Positions 1 to 7,095 of a stretch of DNA of 15,639 nucleotides are shown piece after piece. Source of the DNA: Verrucomicrobiales bacterium (GTDB taxonomy: Bacteria; Verrucomicrobiota; Verrucomicrobiia; Verrucomicrobiales; DEV007); NCBI GenBank assembly GCA_023253615.1, contig JALRFZ010000148.1, forward strand, positions 1-15,639, written 5' to 3'. The position numbers and the translations under genes are program-made. Numbering within the stretch: the stretch's first letter is position 1; each line of letters opens with the position of its first letter. The notes under the pieces are model-generated. The model saw nothing but the letters and a program-made list of their open reading frames with translations. It made no database searches and had not been told where the DNA came from.

Positions 1-939
1 ACCGGAGCGCACAAGATCAACAACGCCCTCGGCCAGATCCTTCTCGCAAAACGCCTCGGCAAGAAGCGCATCATCGCCGAGACGGGTGCCGGCCAGCACG
101 GGGTCGCGACGGCGACGGTGGCGGCGCGCTTCGGGATGGAATGCGTCGTCTACATGGGTGCGACCGACATGGAGCGCCAGCGCCTCAACGTCATCCGCAT
201 GCGTCTCCTCGGCGCCGAGGTGCGCGGAGTCGAGGCCGGACAAAAGACGCTGAAGGAAGCGGTCAACGAGGCGCTCCGCGATTGGGTCACCAACGTGCGC
301 ACGACCCACTACATCCTCGGCAGCGCCCTCGGGCCGCATCCGTATCCGATGATGGTGCGCGATTTCCACCGCGTCATCGGCGTCGAGGCGCGCCGCCAGA
401 TCCTCGAGCGGGAGGAACGCCTCCCCGACCTGCTTGTCGCCTGCGTCGGCGGCGGCAGCAACGCGATCGGCCTTTTCCATCCCTTCCTCGGCGACGAGCG
501 GGTGAAGATGATGGGGGTCGAGGCCGGGGGCCACGGGATCAAGCACGGCGAACACGCCGCGCGATTCCAAGGAGGGAAACTCGGTGTCCTCCAGGGTACG
601 AAGACCTGGCTGCTCGCCGACGAGGACGGGCAGATCGAATTGACCCATTCGGTTTCGGCCGGTCTCGATTACGCGGCGGTGGGGCCCGAACATGCCTTCC
701 TCCAGAGCGAAGGCCGGGTCGACTACACCTACGCCACCGACGACGAGGCCCTCGAAGCCTTCTCGGAGCTCGCCCGCACCGAGGGGATCATCCCCGCGCT
801 GGAGACTTCGCACGCCCTCGCCTACGTGAAGAAAGCGGCCCCGGCGATGCGGCCCGACCAGATCATCGTGGTGAGTTTGTCAGGACGCGGTGACAAGGAT
901 GTCGATCAGGCGGCGAAGTATCTGCTGCCGGGCGTGTGA
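1..939 (+). CDS. trpB: Tryptophan synthase beta chain, 5'-truncated
   Basis: TrpB condenses indole with L-serine to make L-tryptophan, using pyridoxal phosphate, as the beta subunit of the alpha2beta2 synthase in the cytoplasm. The reading frame is open from base 1, so the true start lies upstream. The window opens on TGAHKINN, which contains the PLP Schiff-base lysine (codon 5 here, normally near residue 87). [14 protein letters not shown] follows, then the PLP phosphate-binding loop GGGSNAIG, and the C-terminal SLSGRGDKD. The 312 residues present plus roughly 85 missing give the usual length of about 397. No other trp gene is visible on the right; the next gene converges on it after 34 bp. 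The family assignment is essentially certain from these motifs. Only the N-terminus is unseen. Confidence 0.98.
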   Translation, partial: TGAHKINNALGQILLAKRLGKKRIIAETGAGQHGVATATVAARFGMECVVYMGATDMERQRLNVIRMRLLGAEVRGVEAGQKTLKEAVNEALRDWVTNVRTTHYILGSALGPHPYPMMVRDFHRVIGVEARRQILEREERLPDLLVACVGGGSNAIGLFHPFLGDERVKMMGVEAGGHGIKHGEHAARFQGGKLGVLQGTKTWLLADEDGQIELTHSVSAGLDYAAVGPEHAFLQSEGRVDYTYATDDEALEAFSELARTEGIIPALETSHALAYVKKAAPAMRPDQIIVVSLSGRGDKDVDQAAKYLLPGV

Positions 940-944
940 CCCGC

Positions 945-1012
945 GCCACCGGCGGCGGAAGCCGCGACCTTCGTCACTCGGGCACCTCGCCCGAGATCAC
1001 TCCGCCGGTGGC
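945..1012. other. Nested inverted repeats at a convergent gene junction
   Basis: An 11-bp perfect inverted repeat (GCCACCGGCGG at 945-955, CCGCCGGTGGC at 1002-1012) encloses a second 7-bp perfect hairpin (CTCGGGC at 977-983, GCCCGAG at 989-995, loop ACCTC). The structure spans the end of trpB's transcript and the last codons of the convergent gene. It lacks T-tracts, so it is not a classical intrinsic terminator. It could still act as a bidirectional stop or a 3'-end stabiliser. That role is inference. Confidence 0.4.
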
Positions 1013-1915
1013 CGCGGGTGTGGCGGCGGGGGCCGGTTTGGTGGGCTTGGGATCGGTGGAACGCTGAGTGGTCTTGAGGAGACGTTCGCTGCCCGTGATC
1101 TGATCGACGAGGTCCTCCACCATCGTGCTGAGCTGGACGACTTCCTCCTCGGAAAGGATCTGGCCTTCGGGGAGATCGACCGTCTTCTGCATCTCGAGCA
1201 AACGGCTCCGGATGCGGCCGACGAGCTGGTTTTTCTGGATACGGGGCTCCAAGGTCTCGAGATTGAGCACGAAATATTCGACGATCTGCGGTTTCGTCAG
1301 CAGGGCCGCCTTCGCCGGATCGTAGGGATTGAGCGAGGCGGCGCAGCCGATTTCCAGAGCGCGGAGCCATCCCCCGAGGCTGATCAGATTGGCCGCATCG
1401 ACATCGCGGATGAGCACCATTTCCTTTTCGACATCCTTCTGGGTCTGGAAAAGCTCTTCCTTGAGCGCGTCCCACTGTCCGACGGCGCCTTTTTCGAGCA
1501 TGCTCTTCATGTGGCTCGAAATCCGGGTGCCCGATCCGAGGATCTTGCCGTGATTGAGGAGGGATCGGCCGATGGGCTCGAGATCGAAAAACTGCTCGGC
1601 CTCCACCGCGAAAAATCCATCGGCAAGGAGTGAGCCCATGATGAGGGCAAGTTTCGTCCGGTCCTGCGGAGGCTGCTCCGGGAGCGGGCGCTTCAGCTCA
1701 TCGTAGGGGAGCGGGCGCAGACGCCGGAGATCGTCGAAAATCTTCCGGATCGAGGGAGCGGTGAATTCATTCACCCCCATTTCCTCACGGAGGTGCTCGT
1801 CCTCGAGGAGTTCCTCGGGGATCTGGGGCGACTCGGGGTCTTCCTGGGCACCAACCGGAAACACCGCGAGAAGAAAGGGAGAGAGGAGCAGAAGAAGGCG
1901 ACGGGGGAGGGACAT
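974..1915 (-). CDS. Exported protein of unknown function
   Basis: I do not recognise this 313-residue protein. It begins with a clear Sec signal peptide: basic MSLPRR, then a Leu-rich core, with probable cleavage after VGA near residue 23. The mature part is acidic and mostly helical in character, with a single Cys (EIGCAASLN). It ends in a Pro/Ala/Thr-rich tail (about residues 285-305) that looks disordered or linker-like. No lipobox, transmembrane segment or catalytic motif is apparent, so it is probably periplasmic. The gene is monocistronic, convergent with trpB and divergent from the transpeptidase lipoprotein gene across a 212-bp AT-richer gap. The start was chosen because the signal peptide begins exactly there. 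Opposite-strand open frames over this gene look like shadows. Confidence 0.8.
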   Translation of the reverse strand: MSLPRRLLLLLSPFLLAVFPVGAQEDPESPQIPEELLEDEHLREEMGVNEFTAPSIRKIFDDLRRLRPLPYDELKRPLPEQPPQDRTKLALIMGSLLADGFFAVEAEQFFDLEPIGRSLLNHGKILGSGTRISSHMKSMLEKGAVGQWDALKEELFQTQKDVEKEMVLIRDVDAANLISLGGWLRALEIGCAASLNPYDPAKAALLTKPQIVEYFVLNLETLEPRIQKNQLVGRIRSRLLEMQKTVDLPEGQILSEEEVVQLSTMVEDLVDQITGSERLLKTTQRSTDPKPTKPAPAATPAATGGVISGEVPE

Positions 1916-1983
1916 GGCCGGATTCCCGAAGAACGGGGGAGGATGGGGAAACTTTAGGTCGTGAAAAAAAGTTTGCTAGAAAT

Positions 1984-2011
1984 TTGTCTTTTCTTAAGGA
2001 AAGTTTATATT
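1984..2011 (+). promoter_or_regulatory. Candidate sigma70-type promoter for the L,D-transpeptidase gene
   Basis: TTGTCT (1984-1989), a 16-bp spacer, then TATATT (2006-2011). It lies in the AT-rich part of the divergent gap and would leave a 5' leader of about 110 nt before the ATG at 2128. The match is partial, and no Shine-Dalgarno motif is seen before that ATG. Confidence 0.4.
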
Positions 2012-2127
2012 AAATTTGAGAGCATTCTCATTCCGGCCACTCACTCACTGGAATCAACGACATCGGGAAGTGTAACGGGGTCCTCCTAAGAGAACACCTG
2101 AAACCTCGTTATATCTGTAACTCCTCC

Positions 2128-2943
2128 ATGAACCTCCCTCCTCGTGTGTTGAAATGCGCCGGGTCCCTCCTGGTCCTCGGTTTCTCCTTGTCCCTCAGCA
2201 GCTGTTCGGTGCAGACCGCGGCGAAGCGGGACAGCCTCCATGTCATGGAGGTCTCGGTGCCCATGCAGAAAATGGCGCTCTATCGTCAGGGCGAACTGGT
2301 GGAGACCTATCCGGTTTCCACCTCCAAGTTCGGTCTCGGCGACGAGAAGGGCAGCTACCGCACCCCTCCCGGCAAACTCGAGGTGGCGCAGAAGATCGGA
2401 GACGGCAAGCCGGCCGGAGCCGTTTTCAAGAGCCGCAAATGGACCGGCGAGGTGATCAAGCCGAACGCCCCCGGGCGCGACCCGATCGTCTCCCGCATCC
2501 TCTGGCTGAACGGGTTGGAGCCATCCAACAAGAACGCCTATGCCCGCTGCATCTACATCCACGGCACCGCCGCGGAGCGCGACATCGGCACTCCGGCCAG
2601 CTACGGATGCGTCCGCATGAAGTCGCGGGATGTCATCGACCTGCACGACCGCGTCGGCGAGGGATCCAAGGTCTTCATCGTGCGCAAAGGGCTCTGGCGC
2701 GATGCGGAGAAGGCGAAGGAGATGGGCGTGCCGATCGAGGCCCTGCCGCCGGTGGAGCCGGTCGCGGTGGCTCTGCCCCTCTCGCCCGTGGAGCCGCCCG
2801 CGGTGAAGCCGGTCTGGAACGAAGTGAGCATCTTCAAGTCCGGTGCCGATGTGCTGCAGGAGAGCGGATTTGACACCACTTATCTGGACAGCGCGCCTCC
2901 GGCGATCGTCGGGAACGAGGCGGCGACGGAGGTTGTCCCTTGA
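2128..2943 (+). CDS. L,D-transpeptidase (YkuD domain) lipoprotein
   Basis: This is a putative peptidoglycan L,D-transpeptidase, which would make 3-3 crosslinks or attach proteins to the stem peptide in the periplasm. The 271-residue product starts with a lipoprotein signal peptide whose lipobox is LSSC, with acylated Cys at residue 26. The YkuD domain covers about residues 38-187. Its catalytic signature is visible: His145 in YIHGT, and S-Y-G-C-V-R-M with the nucleophile Cys161. Residues 203-245 are rich in Pro and Val and form a probable wall-spanning linker. The tail after that is not recognised. rpsT lies directly downstream on the same strand, but its own promoter overlaps this stop codon, so the two are probably transcribed at least partly separately. 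The family assignment is firm; the exact crosslinking role is unknown. Confidence 0.92.
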   Translation: MNLPPRVLKCAGSLLVLGFSLSLSSCSVQTAAKRDSLHVMEVSVPMQKMALYRQGELVETYPVSTSKFGLGDEKGSYRTPPGKLEVAQKIGDGKPAGAVFKSRKWTGEVIKPNAPGRDPIVSRILWLNGLEPSNKNAYARCIYIHGTAAERDIGTPASYGCVRMKSRDVIDLHDRVGEGSKVFIVRKGLWRDAEKAKEMGVPIEALPPVEPVAVALPLSPVEPPAVKPVWNEVSIFKSGADVLQESGFDTTYLDSAPPAIVGNEAATEVVP

Positions 2944-2967
2944 CGGATCGGATTCCGGGAGTATACT
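2940..2967 (+). promoter_or_regulatory. Sigma70-type promoter of rpsT
   Basis: TTGACG (2940-2945), a 16-bp spacer, then TATACT (2962-2967), both near consensus. The -35 box overlaps the TGA stop of the upstream transpeptidase gene (2941-2943). Transcription would begin near 2974, giving a leader of about 30 nt before the S20 start codon. Confidence 0.75.
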
Positions 2968-3004
2968 CCGCGCCCTTTCAGTTTTTTCGAAACACCAGAA
3001 TCCG

Positions 3005-3277
3005 ATGGCCAACACCAAGTCCGCCCTCAAACGCGTCCGTCAGACGAAAGTTCGTACGGCCCAGAATCGTGCGATCAAATCCAACGTCAAGACGGCCCGC
3101 AAGAGTGCCCTCGCGGCGATCAGCTCCGGAGATGCGACCGCATCCCAGGCCGCATACAATTCCTTCGCCTCCGCCGCCGACAAGGCCGCCAAGCGTGGCA
3201 CGATCCACAAGCGCACCGCCGACCGCCTCAAGGCCCGCATGGCCGCGAAGCTGAAGCCTGCCGCCGCCCAGGCCTGA
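3005..3277 (+). CDS. rpsT: 30S ribosomal protein S20
   Basis: S20 is a primary 16S rRNA-binding protein of the small ribosomal subunit. The 90-residue basic product (MANTKSALKRVRQTKVRTAQN onward, with AAKRGTIHKRTADRLKARMA in the second half) is close to the usual length of about 87 and matches the family along its whole length. An in-frame upstream extension to 2843 exists but runs through the preceding gene and the promoter. The start at 3005 is therefore fixed by the conserved MANTKSA N-terminus. It sits about 30 nt behind a good promoter, lacks an obvious Shine-Dalgarno, and is followed 65 nt later by a strong terminator, so it is probably monocistronic. Confidence 0.97.
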   Translation: MANTKSALKRVRQTKVRTAQNRAIKSNVKTARKSALAAISSGDATASQAAYNSFASAADKAAKRGTIHKRTADRLKARMAAKLKPAAAQA

Positions 3278-3342
3278 TTCCAGCCCGGTGCCCTCACTTC
3301 CGGGTCGTCCCTGCGCATCGAACAGGGTCGATCCTCCGAATG

Positions 3343-3369
3343 AACCCTGTCTTGCGACAGGGTTTTTTT
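3343..3369 (+). terminator. Intrinsic terminator after rpsT
   Basis: A perfect 9-bp stem (AACCCTGTC at 3343-3351, GACAGGGTT at 3356-3364) with loop TTGC is followed by a run of T to 3369. Confidence 0.92.
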
Positions 3370-3466
3370 GTGTCCGGTACGCCTCCGTGGAGGGGTGCGG
3401 GGTGCCTTCCGATCCCCGACCGCAGGGAAGCCGGATGATCTCCCGGCGGCCGCTTGGAGATGGCGT

Positions 3467-3732
3467 GGAGATGGTGCCAGGAGATGGTGCCAGGTTATTT
3501 CCAGCGGTGGAGATGGTGCCAGGTAGGAAATGGTGCCAAGTTAGGAAATGGTGCCAGGTTATTTCCAGAAAGTTGTCTTAGGAAATGGTGCTAGGTTATT
3601 TCCAGGAATTTGTCTTGCGAATGATGCGATCGATCCGATCGGGTGGAAATGGTGCCAGGTTATTTCCAGGAATTTCCAGGTTATTTCCAGAAAGTTGTCT
3701 TGCGAATGATGTGATCGATCCGATCGGGTGGA
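3467..3732. repeat. Cluster of short imperfect-palindrome intergenic repeats (REP-like)
   Basis: The 512-bp convergent gap from 3370 to 3881 holds no gene. Its centre is built from copies of a 23-bp unit of the form GGA(A/G)AT-GGTGCCAGGTT-ATTTCC at 3480-3502, 3544-3566, 3581-3603 and 3645-3667. Partial copies lie at 3467-3480, 3509-3524, 3526-3543 and 3676-3688. The ends GGAAAT and ATTTCC are inverted and could form a hairpin extended by G-U pairs. A second module of 38 bp, containing GATCGATCCGATCGGGTGG, occurs at 3610-3647 and 3695-3732 with one difference, exactly 85 bp apart. The arrangement and the position between two terminators resemble REP-type elements mobilised by RAYT transposases. 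No transposase is present in this window. Confidence 0.85.
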
Positions 3733-3807
3733 TTATCTGATGATTCGCCCTTGTATCACTGCATCCGGAGGACGCAACTCAGGCCGGGCCGGATGGGGGG
3801 CGGTCCA

Positions 3808-3845
3808 ACAAAAAAGCCTCCCTCCCGCGAGGGGAGGAAGGCTTT
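3808..3845 (-). terminator. Intrinsic terminator of the minus-strand outer-membrane protein gene
   Basis: A 14-bp stem with one mismatch pairs 3813-3826 (AAAGCCTCCCTCCC) with 3832-3845, around a 5-nt loop. On the minus strand the stem runs into TTTTTTGTT. It lies 37 bp past the stop codon at 3882. Confidence 0.88.
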
Positions 3846-3881
3846 CGAGGAAGATGGGGTGTTTGACCCGCCCTCTGCGGA

Positions 3882-4709
3882 TCAGAAGGAGACGGTGAGG
3901 GAGACACCGCCGTGGAGGATGTCGGATTGCGGCCCGAGACCCACGTTGATGCCGTCGGCGATCATGCCGCTGGTGGCCCCGTTGTAGCCGATGTAGGGGG
4001 TCAGGGTGGTGCGGCAGTTGAGCTCGATCGGCAGCGATGCCTTCACGTAGTAGTGGTTCCACCCGGAATCGGAGGCGAGACCGAAGGTGGCGCTGTCGTA
4101 GTAGCCGTCGCTGTAGCCGACTCCCGCGCCGATGACGAGGGAGGAGCTGTCGCAGAGGACGAAGGATTTTTCGACGCCGAATTCGTGGAACCAACCAGCC
4201 GCGGTGCCGCGTCCACCGAAGGACTGGATCGCGCTGTAGGCGAGGTCGATGAAGCCGAGGCTCCGGGAAATGTCGAGGTAGGCCTCGCCATAGCCGCCGG
4301 AAGGCGTCACGTTGCTGCGGAATTCGGGGAAGGTGTAGTGGTAGTATCCGAGGTTGAAGTCGAATCCGGCGAAGGTGCCGAGGGTGAAATCGATGTAGAG
4401 GTCGAGCTCGTCGTAGCCGGGGCCGCCACCGTTGATGCCGTTGAGATACCAGGCACCGACCGTCACCGGCACGGCGAGGTTGTCGAAGGTGTAATTGACA
4501 TCGGTCCAGACGCTGTCGCGGGCGAAACGGACGCCGTAAAAGACGTAGTCGGTCTCGTAGCCGACGCTGATTTCACCTCCGAGGTCGACGCACTCCTCGA
4601 TGGGGGTTTTGTCCACGGGGGCCTTGCCCCAATCTCCCGCGAAAAGATCCGGCGTGGTCACGCCGAAGGCCATCGCGCCGATGCTTGCCATGAGGGTTGC
4701 TTTGTTCAT
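3882..4709 (-). CDS. Putative outer-membrane beta-barrel protein, divergent paralog
   Basis: This 275-residue product is a diverged member of the same family as the three tandem genes at 11744-15071. It shares the mature N-terminus GDWGKAPV.K.PIEECVDLGG, the block TDYVFYGVRF, the strand-like segments LAVPVTVGAWYLNGING and LGTFAGFDFNLGY, and the C-terminal region from LNCRTTLTPYIGY to the end, PQSDILHGGVSLTVSF. The terminal Phe after alternating hydrophobic residues is the classic outer-membrane barrel ending. The start ATG at 4707-4709 (MNKATLMASIGAMAFG) opens a signal peptide; the in-frame ATG at 4742 would put 11 extra residues before it. The block order recalls the TIGR02001 (Gcw_chp) outer-membrane family, which is my inference. 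It differs from its paralogs by an extra Cys (VLCDSS), a longer signal region, and the absence of their leader and 3' motif. The function is unknown. Confidence 0.85.
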   Translation of the reverse strand: MNKATLMASIGAMAFGVTTPDLFAGDWGKAPVDKTPIEECVDLGGEISVGYETDYVFYGVRFARDSVWTDVNYTFDNLAVPVTVGAWYLNGINGGGPGYDELDLYIDFTLGTFAGFDFNLGYYHYTFPEFRSNVTPSGGYGEAYLDISRSLGFIDLAYSAIQSFGGRGTAAGWFHEFGVEKSFVLCDSSSLVIGAGVGYSDGYYDSATFGLASDSGWNHYYVKASLPIELNCRTTLTPYIGYNGATSGMIADGINVGLGPQSDILHGGVSLTVSF

Positions 4710-4828
4710 GAGTAAAAAAATGGGATCTCTGTGGTGGAGCACTCTGCATGCCAGATCCCGGGCGGGGTCGGCAAGTGAAAAAAGAGCTGGGAGAAAAATG
4801 CGCCCAAAAAGGTTAATTCAACAAAAAT

Positions 4829-4834
4829 ATTATA
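4829..4834 (-). promoter_or_regulatory. Candidate -10 box for the minus-strand outer-membrane protein gene
   Basis: The 162-bp gap between the ROK kinase stop and this gene contains an AT-rich tract (4812-4848) with a perfect TATAAT on the minus strand at 4834-4829. No convincing -35 box accompanies it. A second TATAAT lies on the plus strand at 4840-4845 but faces the end of a gene. There is no GC-rich terminator hairpin here, so some readthrough from the kinase operon is possible. Confidence 0.35.
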
Positions 4835-4871
4835 TTTTCTATAATTTCAGCCAGTTTGCCTCATTTTGTCA

Positions 4872-5801
4872 TCAGACGAGTTCCGCGGCCATCGCGGAGC
4901 TGCCGAGGATGCCGGCGGTGTTGCCGTAGCGGGCGTGGACGAGGCGGAGATCGTTGAAACACTCGGCGGTGAGCGAGTTGGCGAGCGTTTTGCGGAGGGG
5001 ATTGAAGAGCAGATCCCCCGCTTCGGAGACGCCTCCGCCGATGACGATGGCCTCGGGATTGAGGAGGTAGACCACGCTCATGAGACAAAAGCCGAGGCAG
5101 TGGGCGACCTTGTCCCAGACCTCAAGGGCGACGGCGTCGCCCGCGGTGGCGGCGGCGGCGAGCGATTCGGGGCTGAGGTCGGCGGGCGGTTCGAGTCCGT
5201 GCTCCCGATAGGTGGACACCGCCATCCCGACGATCTGGCGATTGCCGATGTAGCGTTCGAGGGCACCCGTGTTGCCGTAGGGGCCGGGCACGCCATGCAG
5301 GTCGATGCTCATTTGTCCGATCTCGCCTGCGGCGCAGGCGGCGCCGCGGAAGAGCCCGCCATTGAGGATGAGGCCGCCGCCGACTCCGGTGCCGAGGGTG
5401 ACGCAGACGGCGTGCTGGCAGCCTTTGGCGGCGCCGTATTTCCACTCGGCGTAGGCCATGCAGTTGGCGTCGTTTTCGATGACGGTGGGAAGTCCGGTCT
5501 TTTCCGCGACGATGTCGCGGAGAGGCACGGCGGTCCAACCTTTCACGTTGGTGAGGTTGTAGGTCATGCCGGTGAAAAAGTTCACGGCTCCGGGCACGCC
5601 GATGCCGATGGCGGCGACATCCGGGTGCGTCACACGGATCGCGGCGATGGCATCGACGATGGCATCGATGAGGAGGTCGGGATGATCGAAATCCTGCGTG
5701 GGGATGCGCTGGATTCCGGTGAGCAGATTCTCGCCTTCGACGACGGCCAGTTTGACCGAGGTGCCGCCGAAGTCGATGCCGATGACCGGGGGTTTTGTCA
5801 T
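4872..5801 (-). CDS. ROK-family sugar kinase (probable glucokinase) lacking the zinc motif
   Basis: ROK kinases phosphorylate hexoses such as glucose with ATP in the cytoplasm. The 309-residue protein has the N-terminal phosphate loop IGIDFGGTSVK (residues 7-17), the catalytic Asp111 in ENDAN, the adenosine-site LGTGVGGG (136-143), GEIG (159-162) and a C-terminal IGGGVSEAG. The normal ROK zinc site (His in GHM plus CxCGxxGC) is absent. Gln163 replaces His, and Gly173, Tyr175 and Ala180 occupy the three Cys positions, while Gly176, Gly179 and Glu182 of the motif remain. It is the last gene of the mla-coaX operon, and its ATG overlaps the coaX stop by 4 bp (5798-5801), which suggests translational coupling. 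The sugar cannot be read from sequence; glucose is the most likely. Confidence 0.9.
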   Translation of the reverse strand: MTKPPVIGIDFGGTSVKLAVVEGENLLTGIQRIPTQDFDHPDLLIDAIVDAIAAIRVTHPDVAAIGIGVPGAVNFFTGMTYNLTNVKGWTAVPLRDIVAEKTGLPTVIENDANCMAYAEWKYGAAKGCQHAVCVTLGTGVGGGLILNGGLFRGAACAAGEIGQMSIDLHGVPGPYGNTGALERYIGNRQIVGMAVSTYREHGLEPPADLSPESLAAAATAGDAVALEVWDKVAHCLGFCLMSVVYLLNPEAIVIGGGVSEAGDLLFNPLRKTLANSLTAECFNDLRLVHARYGNTAGILGSSAMAAELV

Positions 5802-6550
5802 GGGGGAAAATTGAGTTCCGCGATGCGGAGGAGTCCTTGCATGGTGAGGTGTGGCTCGACCGACCCGATGGCCGGCAGACCGTCGGCTATCAAAGCCGCA
5901 TATCCCCCGGTGGCAATTGTTTTCGCGGGGCCGCCCATTTCCCCGCCGATGCGGGCGAGGATCTCGAGGACGAGTCCCCGATAGCCGTGATAGGCGCCCG
6001 ATTGCATGGCGTGGACGGTGGATTTGCCGATGGCGGAGGGAGGACGGGCGATCTCGATCTCGGGGAGGAGCGCGGTCCGTTCGTGCAGGTAGTGGCGCAT
6101 CGCGTCGAGACCGGGCGCGATGACGCCGCCGATGTAGGCGGGTCGTGCGTCGATGATGTCGAAGGTGACGGCGGTGCCGAAATCCACGACGACGACGGGG
6201 CCGTCGAGCGGGCGGTCGGCCACGGCGACGGCGTTGGCGAGGCGGTCGGCGCCGATCTTCGAGGGATCGGGGAAATCGACCGCGACGCCCAGCTCGATGA
6301 GGTGGGAGACCTCGACGAGGGGGCGGCCGGCCTGGGCGGCGATGAGCGCGGGGACGTTCGCGGGCACGACGGAGGCGAGGACGACCTTGTCATATTCCCA
6401 ATCGGAAAGCAGGGCGCGCACGCTCTCTTCGCTGACTTCGCGCGAAGGGATGGCCCGGTGCTCGACGACTTCGGTTCTCGTGGCGAGGGCGAATTTGGTG
6501 CGCGTGTTGTTGTTGTTGATGAGAAGGAGCTCGGCCTGGCGGGAGGACAT
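5798..6550 (-). CDS. coaX: Type III pantothenate kinase with an atypical phosphate motif
   Basis: CoaX phosphorylates pantothenate, the first step of coenzyme A synthesis, in the cytoplasm. The 250-residue length is typical. The pantothenate and catalytic motif GADR (100-103), the second phosphate motif VVDFGTAVTFD (121-131) and GGVIAPG (141-147) are all intact. The N-terminal motif, normally D-x-G-N-T, reads N-N-N-N-T (residues 12-16), so the usual Asp and Gly are both Asn. The Asn run is encoded by repeated AAC codons. The gene is sixth-operon material: it follows a small membrane protein gene by 45 bp and overlaps the ROK kinase start by 4 bp. No Shine-Dalgarno is seen. The identity is firm; full activity depends on whether the Asn variant is tolerated. 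Confidence 0.92.
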   Translation of the reverse strand: MSSRQAELLLINNNNTRTKFALATRTEVVEHRAIPSREVSEESVRALLSDWEYDKVVLASVVPANVPALIAAQAGRPLVEVSHLIELGVAVDFPDPSKIGADRLANAVAVADRPLDGPVVVVDFGTAVTFDIIDARPAYIGGVIAPGLDAMRHYLHERTALLPEIEIARPPSAIGKSTVHAMQSGAYHGYRGLVLEILARIGGEMGGPAKTIATGGYAALIADGLPAIGSVEPHLTMQGLLRIAELNFPP

Positions 6551-6595
6551 GCGGCAAACAGGGGTAGGGGCGGAACAGTCGCCGTGGTGTTCTGG

Positions 6596-7090
6596 TCAGG
6601 GTAGATCCGCCTGGATCCGTTCATCGCCGATCTCGATCCAGAGCGAGTCCGTGGGAGCCGGCAACCACCATCGGAGCGGGGCAGTCGTGTCGCCGGAAGC
6701 CAGGAGAACCGGGGGCGTCCGGAAGGGCTCGAAAAACCGGTCCACCGGCCGGCCTTCGGCGGTGGTGGCGCGCACCTGGTCGTCGGTGAGCGGGAGATCC
6801 TTTTCGCGTCCGGGTCCGCCGGCGATCACGGTCTCGACGATGAATCCGGGGGACGAAGGGATCATCTTCACCTCGCGGACCACCAGGGACGGGGAAGTTG
6901 CGGGAATCCCGGTCGGGGGATTGGCGGCGACGACGGTGGGATCGTTCTCCGGTCGCGGCTCCGCGATGGCCGGTTTGGCGGGGTTCGTTCCCGGCAGGGG
7001 CGGCGGCTGCAGGGCGTAAACGACGAGTGCGATGACGATGGCGAGCAGCAGCCAGACTTCGAAACGCTTCAGGATGACGAGAAAGGGCAT
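6596..7090 (-). CDS. Small membrane-anchored protein of unknown function
   Basis: I do not recognise this 164-residue protein. A short basic N-terminus (MPFLVILKRFE) leads into one hydrophobic helix at about residues 12-28 (VWLLLAIVIALVVYAL). A Pro/Ala/Asn-rich linker follows to about residue 70, then a compact soluble domain to the end (VVREVKMIPSSPGFIVETV, RWWLPAPTDSLWIEIGDE). The likely topology is an inner-membrane anchor with a periplasmic domain. It starts 5 bp after the mlaD stop and precedes coaX by 45 bp, so it is co-transcribed with the Mla transport genes and may belong to that envelope complex. That link is inferred from position only. Confidence 0.8.
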   Translation of the reverse strand: MPFLVILKRFEVWLLLAIVIALVVYALQPPPLPGTNPAKPAIAEPRPENDPTVVAANPPTGIPATSPSLVVREVKMIPSSPGFIVETVIAGGPGREKDLPLTDDQVRATTAEGRPVDRFFEPFRTPPVLLASGDTTAPLRWWLPAPTDSLWIEIGDERIQADLP

Positions 7091-7095
7091 GTGGA

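Noticed and set aside
3460..3735. Possible CRISPR array
   Set aside because: The units are irregularly spaced, imperfect and palindromic, there are no uniform unique spacers, and no cas genes are nearby. A REP-like cluster explains it better.
4866..5984. 372-codon plus-strand open frame
   Set aside because: It is antisense to the ROK kinase and coaX, both with intact motifs. The predicted product is low-complexity Gly/Asp/Glu/Ala, typical of a shadow frame.
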